64,000 nt of DNA from Tetrahymena elliotti 4EA (taxonomy: Eukaryota > Ciliophora > Oligohymenophorea > Hymenostomatida > Tetrahymenidae): positions 355,122 to 419,121 of the forward strand of contig JH720337.1 in the NCBI GenBank assembly GCA_000231825.2. Reading direction: 5' to 3'. Of the stretch, positions 25,189-37,852 are shown piece by piece. The first letter of the stretch is position 1; each line of letters begins with the position of its first letter. The position numbers and the translations under genes were made by a program. The notes under the pieces were generated by a model that was not told the DNA's origin, ran no database searches, and was given only the letters and a program-made list of their open reading frames with translations.

Positions 25189-27794
25189 ATGTATAGACCA
25201 GGATCATCATTATCTAAAGCAAAAACTAATAAGTAAACAGTTGGTGGATTGAATTTCAAAAAAGTAAATTAAATATGCATTTGTTTATAAAATGGTTTAG
25301 AGTATATGGGTAAAGATAAATCATTTGGTTATCTTTACAATCCATAATTTCAAAAATTTTCAAAAAATAAAATAATAAAATTTCAGCTCTAAGCAAAGAT
25401 TAACAAAAAATAAATAAAAAGGTAGAAAATAAGATTCCTCAACTTGACGATTACATAAAAAAAAGAGATTGGGTTGGCGCAATAGTTCATTTAGAAAATG
25501 AAAGAAGGTACCATAAAACATTACTAAAAAGCTCTTTAAATTATGTTTTGAAGAATAAAAATTTTTCAAAATAAAACATAAAATTTTATGGAAATAAATT
25601 GAGCTGATTTTTAAAAAATAATATAAAATAGAGTTACTGATGTTAAGGATGAAACTTCTTTATGGCATGCTTATTGTAGTTTCCACAATGGTGATTATAA
25701 GTAAGCAATAAATTAATAATTTAGAAACAAATATTTGAAAATAGCTATAAAAAGCAAATATTAATAATGCTCTCAATTAATTAAATAGGAAAGCAATCTT
25801 AATCTATGATGATATGATGAAGAAAAATGATTACAAGAAAGATTTACATTTATATAAATCATGCTGTCTTTATGCACTTTGCAGTTACGATGAAGCAAAA
25901 AGAGAAGTAAACTTTTGTTGAAAACAAATGAAAATATCTGCTTTTGAAATTAATAAACAACAATCAAAATGAAAAGAAAAAAACAGTCTATTGATTATTT
26001 GAAATAAGATATTTTCTTTAATTTAATAATGAAAAACTAATAACTATATTAAAATATTTTTTTATTTAATTATTAGGCATTGAAAGGACCTGAATGTGAA
26101 TTATAAAACAGAATTCTATTCCATATCGCCCATAAAAAGAATGATGAAGCAAGCTTAATGGAATATAATCATAAATTATCAGACAGTACATAAGACTAAT
26201 TATGTTTGGCTGCTATTCACTTTTTGCGCTCTCATCATGATGAAGCTATTGATATCTATAAAAAACTATTGCTCGAAAATAAAGAATTTGCAGCAATTAA
26301 TGTTTACATTGCTCTCTGTTATTACAAACTTGATTTCTATGATGTTTCACTTGAAATCTTGAGTTCTTATTTAAATCAAAATCCAACTTCAATTATAGCT
26401 GCAAACTTAAAGGCCGTCAATTAATTCTAACTTTTCTCTGGTAAAACTGCTGAAGAAACTTTTAAGCCCTTATTGAACGAATATGAAGGTAGCAATCTCT
26501 TTGAAGATAATGATTTGCTTCGTCATAATTTAGCAGTATTTAGAAATGGAGAAAACGCTCTACAAGTAAAACAGATTTCAAATTCATTTTAAGATTAAAT
26601 TGAATTAAAAGCCTTAAAATTCTATTACAAGTTATGTCGTAGAAAATTTTAAAGCAAAGCATACTGCTTTAGCATAGCAATTTTTTAAATTTTGTTTTAA
26701 GCAATTTTAAATTCATTAGTCACTAATTTAATTATATTAAATAAATCGCAAAAAAAAATATAATATTTGTTATTTAATAATTTAGGTTTTCCCTCCTTTG
26801 GTTGATGCTTTCCCAGAAGCTAGATTGAATTTAGTCATATATCACTTAAAAAATGAAAATTATAAAGAAGCCTTTGAATTAGTCAAAGATATGGAGCCAT
26901 CTATTCCCAGAGAATATATAATAAAGGCAGTTGTGCACGCTGTCCTTGGACAAGAAAATGAATTAAGAGATTAACTTAAAATTGCTTAATAATTATTCTA
27001 ATTAGTCGGTTCTAGTTCAAGTGAATGTGATACTATTCCTGGCCGTTAATGCATGGCTTCATGCTTTTTCTTATTGAGATAATTTGAAGAAGTTCTTATT
27101 TATCTTAAATCTATAAAAAATTATTATTAAAGTGATGATGATTTCAATTGGAATTATGGTATCGCTTGTGCAGGAAATGGTGATTATAAAGAATCTGAAG
27201 AAGCTTTCTCTCTCGTTTAAAACGAACGTTACAGAAATGATGACTGCTTTATCCGCTGGTTAACTCGTACATACATCATGAATGGAAAACCTAGGTAACT
27301 TTTTAATAATTTGTAAATGAATGAAAATAAAATTTTATCTTAAATAAAGACTTGCTTGGGATTTATACATTAATATGGAAACATCAACTGAGACATTCTA
27401 ACTTTTATAAATTATTGCTAACGATTGTTATAAAATGGGTCATTTTTATTACTCAGCCAAGGCTTTTGATTTGATTTAGAGATTAGATTCTGAGAGAGAC
27501 TATGAAGATGCTTTCAGAGGAGCTGTTGTTGGTAATATAAATCAAAGTATTGTTGATAAATTTAAGTTTTCAATTAATTTATTTAGGTGTATTCTAAATG
27601 GTTGTAGCTGAAAAAGAATCTACTGAGCATTTAATCGAAGTTCTTAACATGCTTAGAAGTGCAGGAAATAATCCTTAGGTGAATTTCATGTTTCTCAATT
27701 ATGCATTTAATTAATCTAATTTAAAATAAAATAGGTTGAATACATATTTAAAATTGTTAGAAAATGGGGTGCTGAACATGGTGTTGATATTTGA
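25189..27794 (+). CDS. IFT56: Intraflagellar transport protein 56 (TTC26 / DYF-13 homologue)
   Basis: TPR-repeat subunit of the IFT-B complex, needed for anterograde transport of a subset of motility cargo into cilia. Exon products match the family along its length: SKAKTNKQTVGG at the start, [17 protein letters not shown], then [120 protein letters not shown] and [12 protein letters not shown] near the end. Length (about 550 aa) is as expected. Clear exon joins include those before 26072 (ALKGPECE) and before 26786 ([14 protein letters not shown]). The first intron is uncertain: the obvious donor at 25264 and acceptor at 25386 are out of phase, while a donor near 25312 restores the frame but adds residues. 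Identity is secure. Confidence 0.95.
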
Positions 27795-28673
27795 AAAATA
27801 AGATTAGCAATACAGATTTATTTTCTATGGTTTTAATCACCTAATAATTAATTTTTTCTTTATAATTTATATAACATTTTGTATATCTTTTTTCATTCAA
27901 ATTAAAAATAACTTTCAAAAAAAGTTCATATTATCAATAATTACTCTTTCAAATTAACAATAAAAAAAGTTTTATTTCTTCGTGTTAAAAAATCTATTCC
28001 ATTCTATCTACTTATTATCCTAGTAATTCATTAAATAAGTTAGTAAATACCTGAACAACAACTTTAATCTAGTAAAAAAGTACAAATGTTTGTTTTAACC
28101 ACAAAGACTTAAAATTATAAATTTAAAATACAAAATATCAAATACATTTATTATCTGAACAATCTAATTTTAATAAATAGAAAGCAAAGATTGAGATGCA
28201 TCAATCAATAGATCAATTATTTAAAAAATATCTTTTTTTGCCAGAATGATATTCTCCTCTGAATTTTGTATGGTTGCTGAAACATATAAAATTTATTTTT
28301 AATGATTTAGCTATATATTAGATTAAAAGGATCAAGAATAGTTTTTAATTAATAATAGCACTCTTTTAATTATGTTCAAAAAAAAAGAAGAAATTAAATT
28401 AAGAAATTTAACCATCTGATTGTTAATATATGATTATTTACTGTTTATTTTAAAAATAAAAAGGAAACCAAGTATACAAAATTTAATAAATTAATAAAAT
28501 TCAAAAAAAATTGATAACTAAATAGTTGTTTGTAGTTAATATATTTATTTCTTAGATAGAAAAGTAATACTAAAATTATTTACTTACTTACCTCTGCTGT
28601 TTAAATAAACACAAACCACTAGCATTAGCTTATAATTAAATTTATTTTATTTAAAGTCAAGATAAGTTTAGAA
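27795..28673. other. AT-rich intergenic region
   Basis: About 880 bp between IFT56 and the coiled-coil gene, both on the plus strand. Poly-A/T-rich. A 26-codon minus-strand frame at 28205-28285 (MFQQPYKIQRRISFW at its start) has mildly coding-like composition but no further exon, so I do not call it. Confidence 0.5.
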
Positions 28674-30229
28674 ATGGATCCAGATATGCATTAATAAGAT
28701 GAACTATATCAATAATAGATGTATTAATAATAACAGCATCAGTTATAATATAATGGTGAAGAAAACATGCCCTATGCGTAAACTTTTCGTCTTAATTAAA
28801 AATAAATATTAATTTTTACATAAAATTAGTCACAATATGAGACAACCATCTTCCTCCTTAAAAAAATCAAAGACTTCACTTCCACAACCTGAAGGTGATA
28901 TTGAAGAATACATGTAAAAAAATAATTACTTTGTTTAGTTTTATAAAATTAATTTTAAGTAACAAGAAAAAGTTATTTTTAACTTCTAAGAAAAAAAATA
29001 AATGAAAGAACATTTAATGATTAATAAATAATATAACCTTTTTTTAATGCTTATAATCAATTTAATATTTTAGGGAAGTTTTACTTGAACATTAAAAGAA
29101 CTGTGAAAAGAGTGGTAAATATGTTGAAGCTGAAATGGCTAAACGTAGACTTGCAGAGTTAAAAGTTGAATTTGAGAAGAGATCTAAAACAGAAATGAAG
29201 TAGCGTCACCAATGTGAGGTAAAAAATAAAAAGATGATTATTAATAATCATACCTTAATTGTATATTTAATATTACTATTTTTAAAATAATTTAAATAGA
29301 AATAAGAAATTGAAAAAGCTCATTTGAGTGAATACAATGAATTTAATGAATTTTGGGATAGAAAGATGTTAGAATTCAATTAAGAAGCTGAAAGAGTTGA
29401 AAGAGAAACTGTTTTAAGACATTAAGAGGAGCTTAGAAAAATTTAGGAAGAATTAGATCAGCAAATAAGTAGTTTTTATTTTTTCAGAAATTTTAATATA
29501 AATATGAAAACAAATAATAGGTTAGAAACCTAAGGATACAACTGAATTATTAAATCTAAGAAAGACAGAAGAGCAATTAGCTAAACAGCAAGAGTAATTA
29601 AATTTTAAATTTTTATTCAATAACTTGTAGATAGATTTAACAAAAATCTTCTCATGAAAAATATTTGAAATCTTCTTAAAAAACAAATAAAATTAACTAC
29701 TTTTAATTCAAAAAATGATAGATATATGGAAGCTCACAAAATCTAATAAAGAATCTTCTAAATTGAAAAGGAAGAATTTGAGAAATGGAATTTCTAAAGA
29801 AACCAAAAGATCAGAAACATTATTTAACAAATGAAATAACGTCAATAAAATGAGCTTAATGCTCTTAGACAAAGAATTTAGTCAGGATAAGAAGAGTAAA
29901 AGAAAATCAGAACATAAGAACTTGAAAAGTAATTTATATCATTGAATAAATTTTAATTTTGAAATTCTTTTGAATCAAACTAGATTATTATAAAAATACA
30001 ACAATGTCAAAAAAGAGTTAGAAACCACACAAGTTTAGGAGCATTCTAGAATGGAAAGATCACTAAAGAATGGATGTAAACTTATTCAAATCTAAATATA
30101 TGTTATCTTTTTTTTGCAAACTCTTTTTTAACTAACTAAAAAGCTGTCATTAATGCTTCTAAAATTATGAATTAATCCAGAATTTCAAACGCTTCTTTTG
30201 CTAAGGCCAGCAAAAATAATTAATACTGA
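28674..30229 (+). CDS. Coiled-coil protein, conserved-looking (319 aa, nine exons)
   Basis: Exons 28674-28777, 28830-28913, 29074-29218, 29300-29468, 29521-29593, 29722-29928, 29984-30075 and 30144-30229 (eight confidently placed) add up to exactly 320 codons with TGA at 30227-30229. The protein starts with a Gln-rich leader, then PEGDIEEYMEVLLEHQKNCE, KYVEAEMAKRRLAELKVEFE and a long Glu/Lys/Gln/Arg coiled coil, ending in a Ser/Asn-rich tail. The regular short segment about lysine-flanked EAEMAKRRL is the sort of sequence kept among protists, and a ciliary or cytoskeletal role is suggested by the adjacent IFT56 gene, but I cannot name the family. The title's exon count is one more than placed here if the last intron is split; eight is the supported number. 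Confidence 0.75.
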
Positions 30230-30787
30230 TCTCATTAATTAATTTCAATAATTGTTATTAATCAAAACAATAAAAAAAAATAAGTAAATCAATAGATAGA
30301 TAAATAAATAAATTTGCAAACAATATATTTCATTTTATACATGTAATTATTTTTCAAAAAAAGGTATTAATATTTACAGGTTTAAATTATTGTATCAACA
30401 TAAATTATGTTTTTATGATTTTAACTAAATATTTAATAATAATTTACTATTTTTTAAATTTGAATCTTACTTAGCTAACCATAAGCCATTCAATAAATTT
30501 AGTAACCAATATATTCTAGGAAAATAACAATAAATAGATGAATCAATTTATTCTAAAATAATTCAACTTTTATGTAATTATTTTAAATTAAAATAAACAT
30601 ATTGTAATATAAAAACATATATCACTCAAAGTACATTTATATATCAGATTGGAATTTTATTTGTTAACATTCCACTTAAATTTATTTAACTAATTTTTAT
30701 AATTTTATTATTCTAGAATGTATTTATGATAAGTTTTAGAATATTTTTTGATTATGTTGGTTGATATTAAATTCATAAATTAATTTT
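30230..30787. other. Convergent AT-rich intergenic region
   Basis: About 560 bp between the 3' end of the coiled-coil gene (plus) and the 3' end of the first DENN gene (minus). It should hold both polyadenylation regions. No coding-like frame or hairpin terminator stands out. Confidence 0.5.
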
Positions 30788-33678
30788 TCAAGAAAATTTT
30801 TTATTTAACTCAATTTTGATGCTTGAAAAATTTTATTTTGAAACATCATATTCCTAGAAAATATTTTGGAGATCTAAGAACTTCTTTTTATCTAAAGTTT
30901 AATATAAAGTTGTGTTATTATTTAATTGATTCCTATTTGATTAGCGCTGCTCTGCATTTACAAAATGAAGGATATTTTCAGACCAAAATCTTTACCAAAA
31001 AGATATGTGTTCTTTTTTCTTTTTTTTACCATCAAGTTTTTCAATTTCATATAACTCAAGATACTTTAGCCATTTGACTAAATAAGGATAAATAGAAAGT
31101 TATTCTTCCTATGTTTTTTTAAATTTTTAATAAAATAGTTTATTTAATAAATAAATGCATACTTTCAGGTTAATGAGATTAGAAATGTATTAATTCTAAG
31201 AAGTATATAATTCATGTGTATAAAAATCATCATCGAATTCAATATATGGAGAATATCTGTATATTCCTTCTTCATAATTATACTATTTCCTAGCTTTTTT
31301 AACAATATCTAAGCTTTCTTTAAACTCTAAAATAGATTTTTTATCAAACAGTCTCAAATATATCACTTCATATGCCTACTATATGAAGTAAGAAAACATC
31401 TTTTCATAAAATTTTGTTAAAAAGTAAAAAAATTATCTTAAAAATAAATATTCATACCATTGTATTATAAATAAATTCTCTCATAAAAACTTAATCTTCA
31501 AGAGGAAACATCTTAAGGTAAGATTATTTATCAAACTTTTCATCTATAAGATAATATTTATCATTTTTAATTGCATTTAGCTCTTCTTCAGATGAATTCT
31601 GAATTTATTCTAGGACTTCTTTATAGAAGAATTCTGTAAAATTATTTACCAAGTACAAAATAAAATTGAAAAAAGCCTTTTGAATTTCTAAAATTGTTTT
31701 CTCCCAAGCCTAATTCTATTTTTCAGATAAAGTATTAAATATAATTTTTTTATTTAAGCTAGATTTACTTTATCGCGAGAAGATTTAAATTCTTATTCAG
31801 CTAATGTTAAATCTTTAATAATCTTTTCTTTTGGTCTTAAAGGCAATTAAATATTCTAGTTTTTTACAAATAAAATTTAGGACTATTTTTAAAAATATAT
31901 TTTACAAATTATGCATCTTCTTCTACAGTATTTTCATCTAAATCCACAATTACAATTTATTTTTAAGTTCTGTCTATTTCTTTTAGTTTTTCTAAAACCT
32001 TTTTTATCATAAAATTATTTCTTTTATTGAATTTTTAATATCTTTAGATTTACTTATTGCTTATAAGTTTGTGAAAACCCTATTATTGCTGATGTTCCTA
32101 GAGATTCTAATAATTTATCAAGATGATTTTGAAAGCTAGTAAATGGAACATAAGTAGTAACATGGTTTAAGGGTTAAATTAGTTTTAAAATTGATTCAGT
32201 TAAACAAGCTGTTTCTCCTGGACAGCTAGAAAAAATAATTATAAACCTTTCTAATAATATATTTTTAATAAGCTTTAGCAAATTTATTTGAGTTAAATTT
32301 CTTTTAAGAAGAGGTCCATAGCTGAAGTTTGGAGGAGAAATCGTTTCTCTTGATGAAAATTGACATTTCAAAATTAAATCCTCATTTTTGATTTAATCTG
32401 TTTTGTAGCTTCTATATAGAGAAAATGATACATCTTCTTCAGAAATTTTCAAGAGATGAAACATATATGATAGATAAAACTCGCTTAGATGATTTTCTTT
32501 AACCTTATACTATATTGCTATATCCTTTGATAGCAAAATAATATGTGTTATTATTGAATTAATTTAACAAAAAATTGTACTTTGTCTAGCTATTAGCTGA
32601 TTTTATAATAGTTAGTATCCCATACTCTTTCAGCAGTTTTGATTCCAGATTCTAAAATTAATCCATTAAATATATTAATCATTCTATTTGGAACAGGGAT
32701 TATTCTTTTTCTATATCCTATAATTCTGCCCATAATTATGTTGTGGTAATAATAATGAAGAAATTATCTCTAGCATTAAAAAAAAGGTAATCTAGATATA
32801 AGACATAGAGCCTTGGGTATATATATAACATCTGTATCTTCATCAAGAATTAATGGATTTTTTATTATTTACCCTATTGGTATTTTAGGAATGCTTTTGC
32901 AAACTTGCTTTTTAGATGAGTATTTCTAATCATTTTTAATGTAGAACTTTTCCTATTAAATAAAAAATTTATTATCTTAGATAGATTACAACAGTATTAA
33001 ATTATTAGCTTATAATCAATCTTTGCGAAAAATATTTCAATATTATCTCTATACCCCAAATAATATTAAAAAATTAAAAAAAACACATTTGTTTGATTTA
33101 TTTTGTAGATTTAATTACATGGAAAATTAAAGCAGTGCAATATCTTCTAACTTTGTACTCATCAGTACTAACAAAGTGAAATATTAAATCTTTTGAGTGA
33201 ATTGTATTTATTTTTGCATATTGCTTGCAAAACTAAGACTCTAAGTTAAAGGTGTTATATTAGTCAGTGCAATTAATTACATTAAGCTTTTCATCATATA
33301 TTTTTAATTCATCAGGAAAGAGAAACTTTTTATAGATCAAAAAGATTATAAAAGCAGCCTATCAAATTCTAATAAATAAATGAAAACCATAAGCAAGAAT
33401 ATAATTTTAAATCATTACCTCTTTCATCCCTAGTATATAATGAGGTATATTATTTTCAGGTATATGAGGAACTATATCAATAATATCTATTGTAAGTTCA
33501 TTTGATTTATTCAATATCTTCTCATATGTGATCTCTTTTATTTGAAAAAATCCCATATAAAATGATATAATTAACGAGTGTTCATTAAAATATTTTTTAT
33601 ACCTTATGCTTTGGTATTAACTCCCATAACGAGAAAACTCTCAAAAACTAGTTCTACTTTTTAATTATTACTATCCAT
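30788..33678 (-). CDS. DENN-domain protein, copy 1
   Basis: Probable Rab guanine-nucleotide exchange factor acting in membrane traffic, by family. On the minus strand it starts MDSNNQKVELVFESFLVMGV (uDENN start), followed by IVPHIPENNIPHYILGMKE, FLFPDELKIYDEK and the uDENN FHFVSTDEYKVRRYC segment. Next are YIPKALCLISRLPFF, the cDENN core ERFIIIFSSCPGETACLTES with PLNHVTTYVPFTSF, the dDENN segment IVIVDLDENTVEEDA, and the C-terminal dDENN helix QVFMREFIYNTMMFSYFIQ. So all three parts of the tripartite DENN module are present. Several short introns interrupt it; TGA lies at 30788-30790. It has a head-to-tail paralogue about 0.6 kb away. Rab substrate cannot be told. Confidence 0.9.
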
Positions 33679-34256
33679 ATTTAATCACAAATACCTCTAC
33701 AAAAATTATTAAATATATCTTAAATTTAGTTATTTTTTATCGTTAAAAGGACTATTAAATTCTTACTTTTAAGTTTTTAACATATTGCAAAACATAGAAA
33801 TTACACATACATATCTTTAAAATTTTATGGACAATTAAGTAGCTTTTCTCTATAATAAAATTATCTATTTCACCTATTTCTTTATTTTAAATTAGTTTTT
33901 CAATAAAATAGATAAAAATAATAAATAAATCTATTTTTGAAATTGAATATTTTAGATAAATATTTTCTGAAAATTATTTTTGTAACCTTAAGAAATTGTT
34001 AAGGTACTATTTATTCAAATTTATGTTAATTTTGAGATCTTTTACATCTACATAGAAGTCAGAAAAATAAATATTTTGAAGCATAAAAATTGCTAAAGGC
34101 CACGAGGTTACTGGTGTTTTTAAAAAATTTTTTTTATTTTTATATTTTTTAGACACAACAATAAAAATAAGATTAATTATTTTTTACAATTAACAAAATT
34201 TGAGTTTTTAATTTATGATAATAGATTAAAAAATAGCATTTTTGTTTTCTATTGAT
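33679..34256. other. Spacer between tandem DENN genes
   Basis: About 580 bp of AT-rich DNA serving as upstream region of copy 1 and downstream region of copy 2. One short inverted repeat is visible, ACCTTAA(7 nt)TTAAGGT near 33985-34006. No coding-like frame. Confidence 0.5.
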
Positions 34257-37200
34257 TCATTCTTTAATTGGTTCTAATGGTTTTTATACTTAAACTGATC
34301 CAGATCTAGATCTTGAATTTTGTTTTGATTATTATGTGTTTTGATTTTCAGGTGAACAAATAGAGTTATTTGATTAAATATTTGGATAGGTTGGTAATTT
34401 TTCATCAAATTAAGTCATAGGAGAATTATGAGTGAAAAGGGTCATGTGCTTTTTAGGCATTCTATTTACAAATGATAAACCTTCAAGCTCTGGCTGTTAT
34501 TAACTAATTCTATGACAATAAAGTCTATTTATATAAATCATAAATTTAATCAAACAAATAAATTAGAAAATATATTACTAAAATTAACTGGAGTTGGCTT
34601 ATTCATACTGAGTTCTTCTTTAATTAACTGGAGTGCATTAATGACTTAAAAATGCCTAATTTTCAAATAAATTTTATTACTATTCCTGATATCCTGAAGT
34701 GCATTCAGAGTTATTTGAATTCAATGATTCTTCTTCATATACTTAATCTTCTTAAGATTAATATTCTAATTATTATTTTTATTTAACAATCATAAAATGC
34801 TTAAAAAATGTTTATTTTTCTTAATATTAGAACATCAAAATTTTAGTTTTTCATAAACTGCAATCAAATAAAAGATCAATTGAAAAAATTACATTAAGAA
34901 GAGCTATGCTTTTTTAGACTTAGAGGATTATAATTTATGTTTGTAGGTAGTTTTATTCTATCTTGGTATAAAGAAAAGCTCCCACTTAATATTGATCTTT
35001 AAAATAGGTTATTCAAATTTAAGAATTTTCTGCGATCTACCACTTTGTATAATGTTGTTTTAATGTTTAACTGATCTCTATTTTATTGCCTTTGCTCAGA
35101 ATCTACAAAATGTAAAATATTTTCTTGCCAAAACTTTGTCCAGAATGAAACAGGCTAAGCCTTTTTTTTTTTACCTTCTAAATTTTCAATTTTAAAAAGC
35201 TCTAGATATTTGATCCATTTAATTAAGTAAGGATAAATTGATAATTTATCTTCCTATTTAAAAAAACAGAATATTTTTTTAAATAAATTTTTAGGTTTTA
35301 AATTTACTTTTGCATTCATTATTTCAGAAATGTAAATATTTTAGGTGGAAATCAACACTGAGAAAAGATAATCATTATCAAAATCTATGTAAATATTTGT
35401 TGGATAACCTAATTTTGTAGAAGGACTTTGTAAATCTCTTTATTTTTTTATCAAACTTAACCCCTCCTAAAATTCTAAAATGGACTTTCTTTTATATTTT
35501 TTAAGATAGAGCACCTCGTATGTTTGTTGAATGAGATATGAAAACATCTAATTAATAAGATATTTTTTGAGTGAATATAAAGTAATCTCAATTTAATATT
35601 TACCATAGTATTTTTGATAAATTCTCTCATGAAGGTTTAGTCTTCAAGAGGAAACATTTTTAAATAATCATCTCTGTTAAAAATATCATCAATTTGATAT
35701 TTTTGATTCCTAAATTAATCCATATCTTCTTCTGTTTAGGCATTATTAATTTGATTAATGACTTCCGCTTTATAAAATTAAGTGTAATCATTGACAAGAC
35801 ACAAGATAAAGTTAAAAAAAGATCTTGATATTTCAATCACTGTTTTTTCCCATGCATTCTAATTTAATTATTTTAGAATTAATTAGCGAAAAATACAATT
35901 TTTTTACTTTCTCTCTCGATTATTTATACTCATACTCTGCTTTTGTCAGCTCTTTGATAATATACTACTTGGCTTTAGTAGGTAATTAAATGTTCTTTTT
36001 TGAAAATTTATTAAATTTAATTATTTAAAATATTATTTGATTAAATTTATTTTACAAGCATTGTGTCTTCTTCAACAGTATTAGCATCTAAATCAACAAT
36101 TACAACAATTTTACCAGCTTTATCAATTTCATTGAGTCTTTCTAAAATCTTAAAAAAGAATTTTTATTAAGTGATATTTTAATGAATTAAAGTTAACCTG
36201 CTATTTGTAAACTTTTGAAAATCCAATTATAGCTGATGTTCCAAGAGATTCTAATAACCATAGATGATGCAAACTTGCAAAAGGAACATATATATTTATA
36301 TGACTTAAAGGTTAAATTAATTTAAAAATTGACTCAGTTAGGCATGCAATCTCTCCAGGAGAACTAGAAAAAATGAGAATAAATCTTTCCAAAAGAATGT
36401 TTTTAATGAGTTTGAGCAAATTAGTTTATGTGAGATTTCTCCTTAAAAGAGGTCCAAAGCTAAAATTTGGAGGAGAAATAGTTTCTCGAGAGGAAAAGCT
36501 ACATTTAAATATTAAATCTTCTGCTTTATTTTCATCTTTATAACTTCTATGGAGTGAAATGGAAATATCTTCATTAGGAATATTCATTAAAAAGAATATA
36601 TAGGACAAATAAAATTCAGTTAAGTGAGTCTCCTTAACTTTGTATTAAATTGCTATTTCCTTTTTTAATAAATTTAAAGTTTTCATTATCAATAAATCAA
36701 AATCATTTAAATATTTATCAAATTACTTTATCTAATTTTAAAGCTATTTCATTATAGTTGTTGTCCCATAGCTTTTCAGCTTACTTAATACCAGCTTCTA
36801 AAATAAGCCCATTAAATACACTGATTAATTTATTTGGTATGGGAATAATCCTTTTTCTTATCCCTATTATTCTACCCATAATTATATTGTGATAATAATA
36901 CTACAAAAACTATCTTTAACTTTAGAAAAAAGGGAGTCTTGAAATCAAGCAAACAGCTTTTGGAATATATATCGTATCAGTATCCTCATCAAGAATTAGT
37001 GGATTTTTAATTATTTACTGAATTGGTATTTTGGGTAGACATTTAGATAATTATTTCTTTGTGTTATACTTTTAATCATTCTTTATATAGAACTTTTCCT
37101 ATTTTATTATAAAAAGCCTATTATTGCAACAAACAAAATATTGTATAAAATGAAATCAACTGATCCAGATAAAGTAATTGAATACTTCAATTTCTTTTGT

Positions 37201-37852
37201 TTTATCTGATTTTTGAAATATATTTTTCTATTCATAATTACATGAAAAATTAAAGCTGTGCAATATCTTTTTGTTGAATCACCATCAGTTGTAACAAAGT
37301 GAAATATTAAATCTTTTGAGTGTATAAGATTTATTTTGGCATATTATTTACAAAATTAAGATTCCATCTTAAAAGTATCAAGTGGCTATAGGTCATTCAT
37401 AACATTTAGCTTTTCATCATAAATCTTAAGGCCATCAGGAAAGAGAAACTTTTAAAATTATTAAACATGTTTTAATGCTCATAATTGCAATTAATTTTTT
37501 AATCTTAGAAAAGTTATGAGGATATATATATTCAATCTTCAAATGAAATTCGCATTAAAATAGAAACTATTTTACATCTTTCATTCCTTCTATGTATTAT
37601 GGAACTTTATTTTGAGGCAAGAATGGGACGATATCTATTAAATCAACTGTAAAGTCATTGTTTATAATATTTTCATATGTGATATCTAATATTAATATTA
37701 AGAAAGTAAATTAATTCTTTGCTATTATCATTTCAAGTTAATTCTCTCTTAACTTTGCTCAAAATGAGAGCTGTACCTTTTGTTTTTGTGTTTACTCCCA
37801 TGACTATAAACCTTTCAAATACTTAGCTAACCTTTTCATTATTATTGTCCAT
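34257..37852 (-). CDS. DENN-domain protein, copy 2, with extended Gln/Ser-rich tail
   Basis: Paralogue of the neighbouring DENN gene, same strand and same order. It begins MDNNNEKVSQVFERFIVMGV and carries FLFPDGLKIYDEKLNV, YIPKAVCLISRLPFF, YYYHNIIMGRIIG, the cDENN SSRETISPPNFSFGPLL block and the dDENN region, mirroring copy 1 almost segment by segment. The conserved body can be read down to about 34876, where a TGA occurs. A donor just before it and coding-like Ser/Gln/Asn-rich segments at about 34580-34750 and 34257-34500 (ending SRSRSGSVQVQKPLEPIKE) suggest the gene continues through introns into a C-terminal tail absent from copy 1. The tail joins are not fully resolved; a separate small gene there is the alternative. 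Rab exchange activity is inferred from family only. Confidence 0.85.

Noticed and set aside
32741..32800. Apparent +1 frameshift in the DENN genes at the same place in both copies
   Set aside because: Recounting the T-run (eight in copy 1, six in copy 2) put both in a continuous frame.
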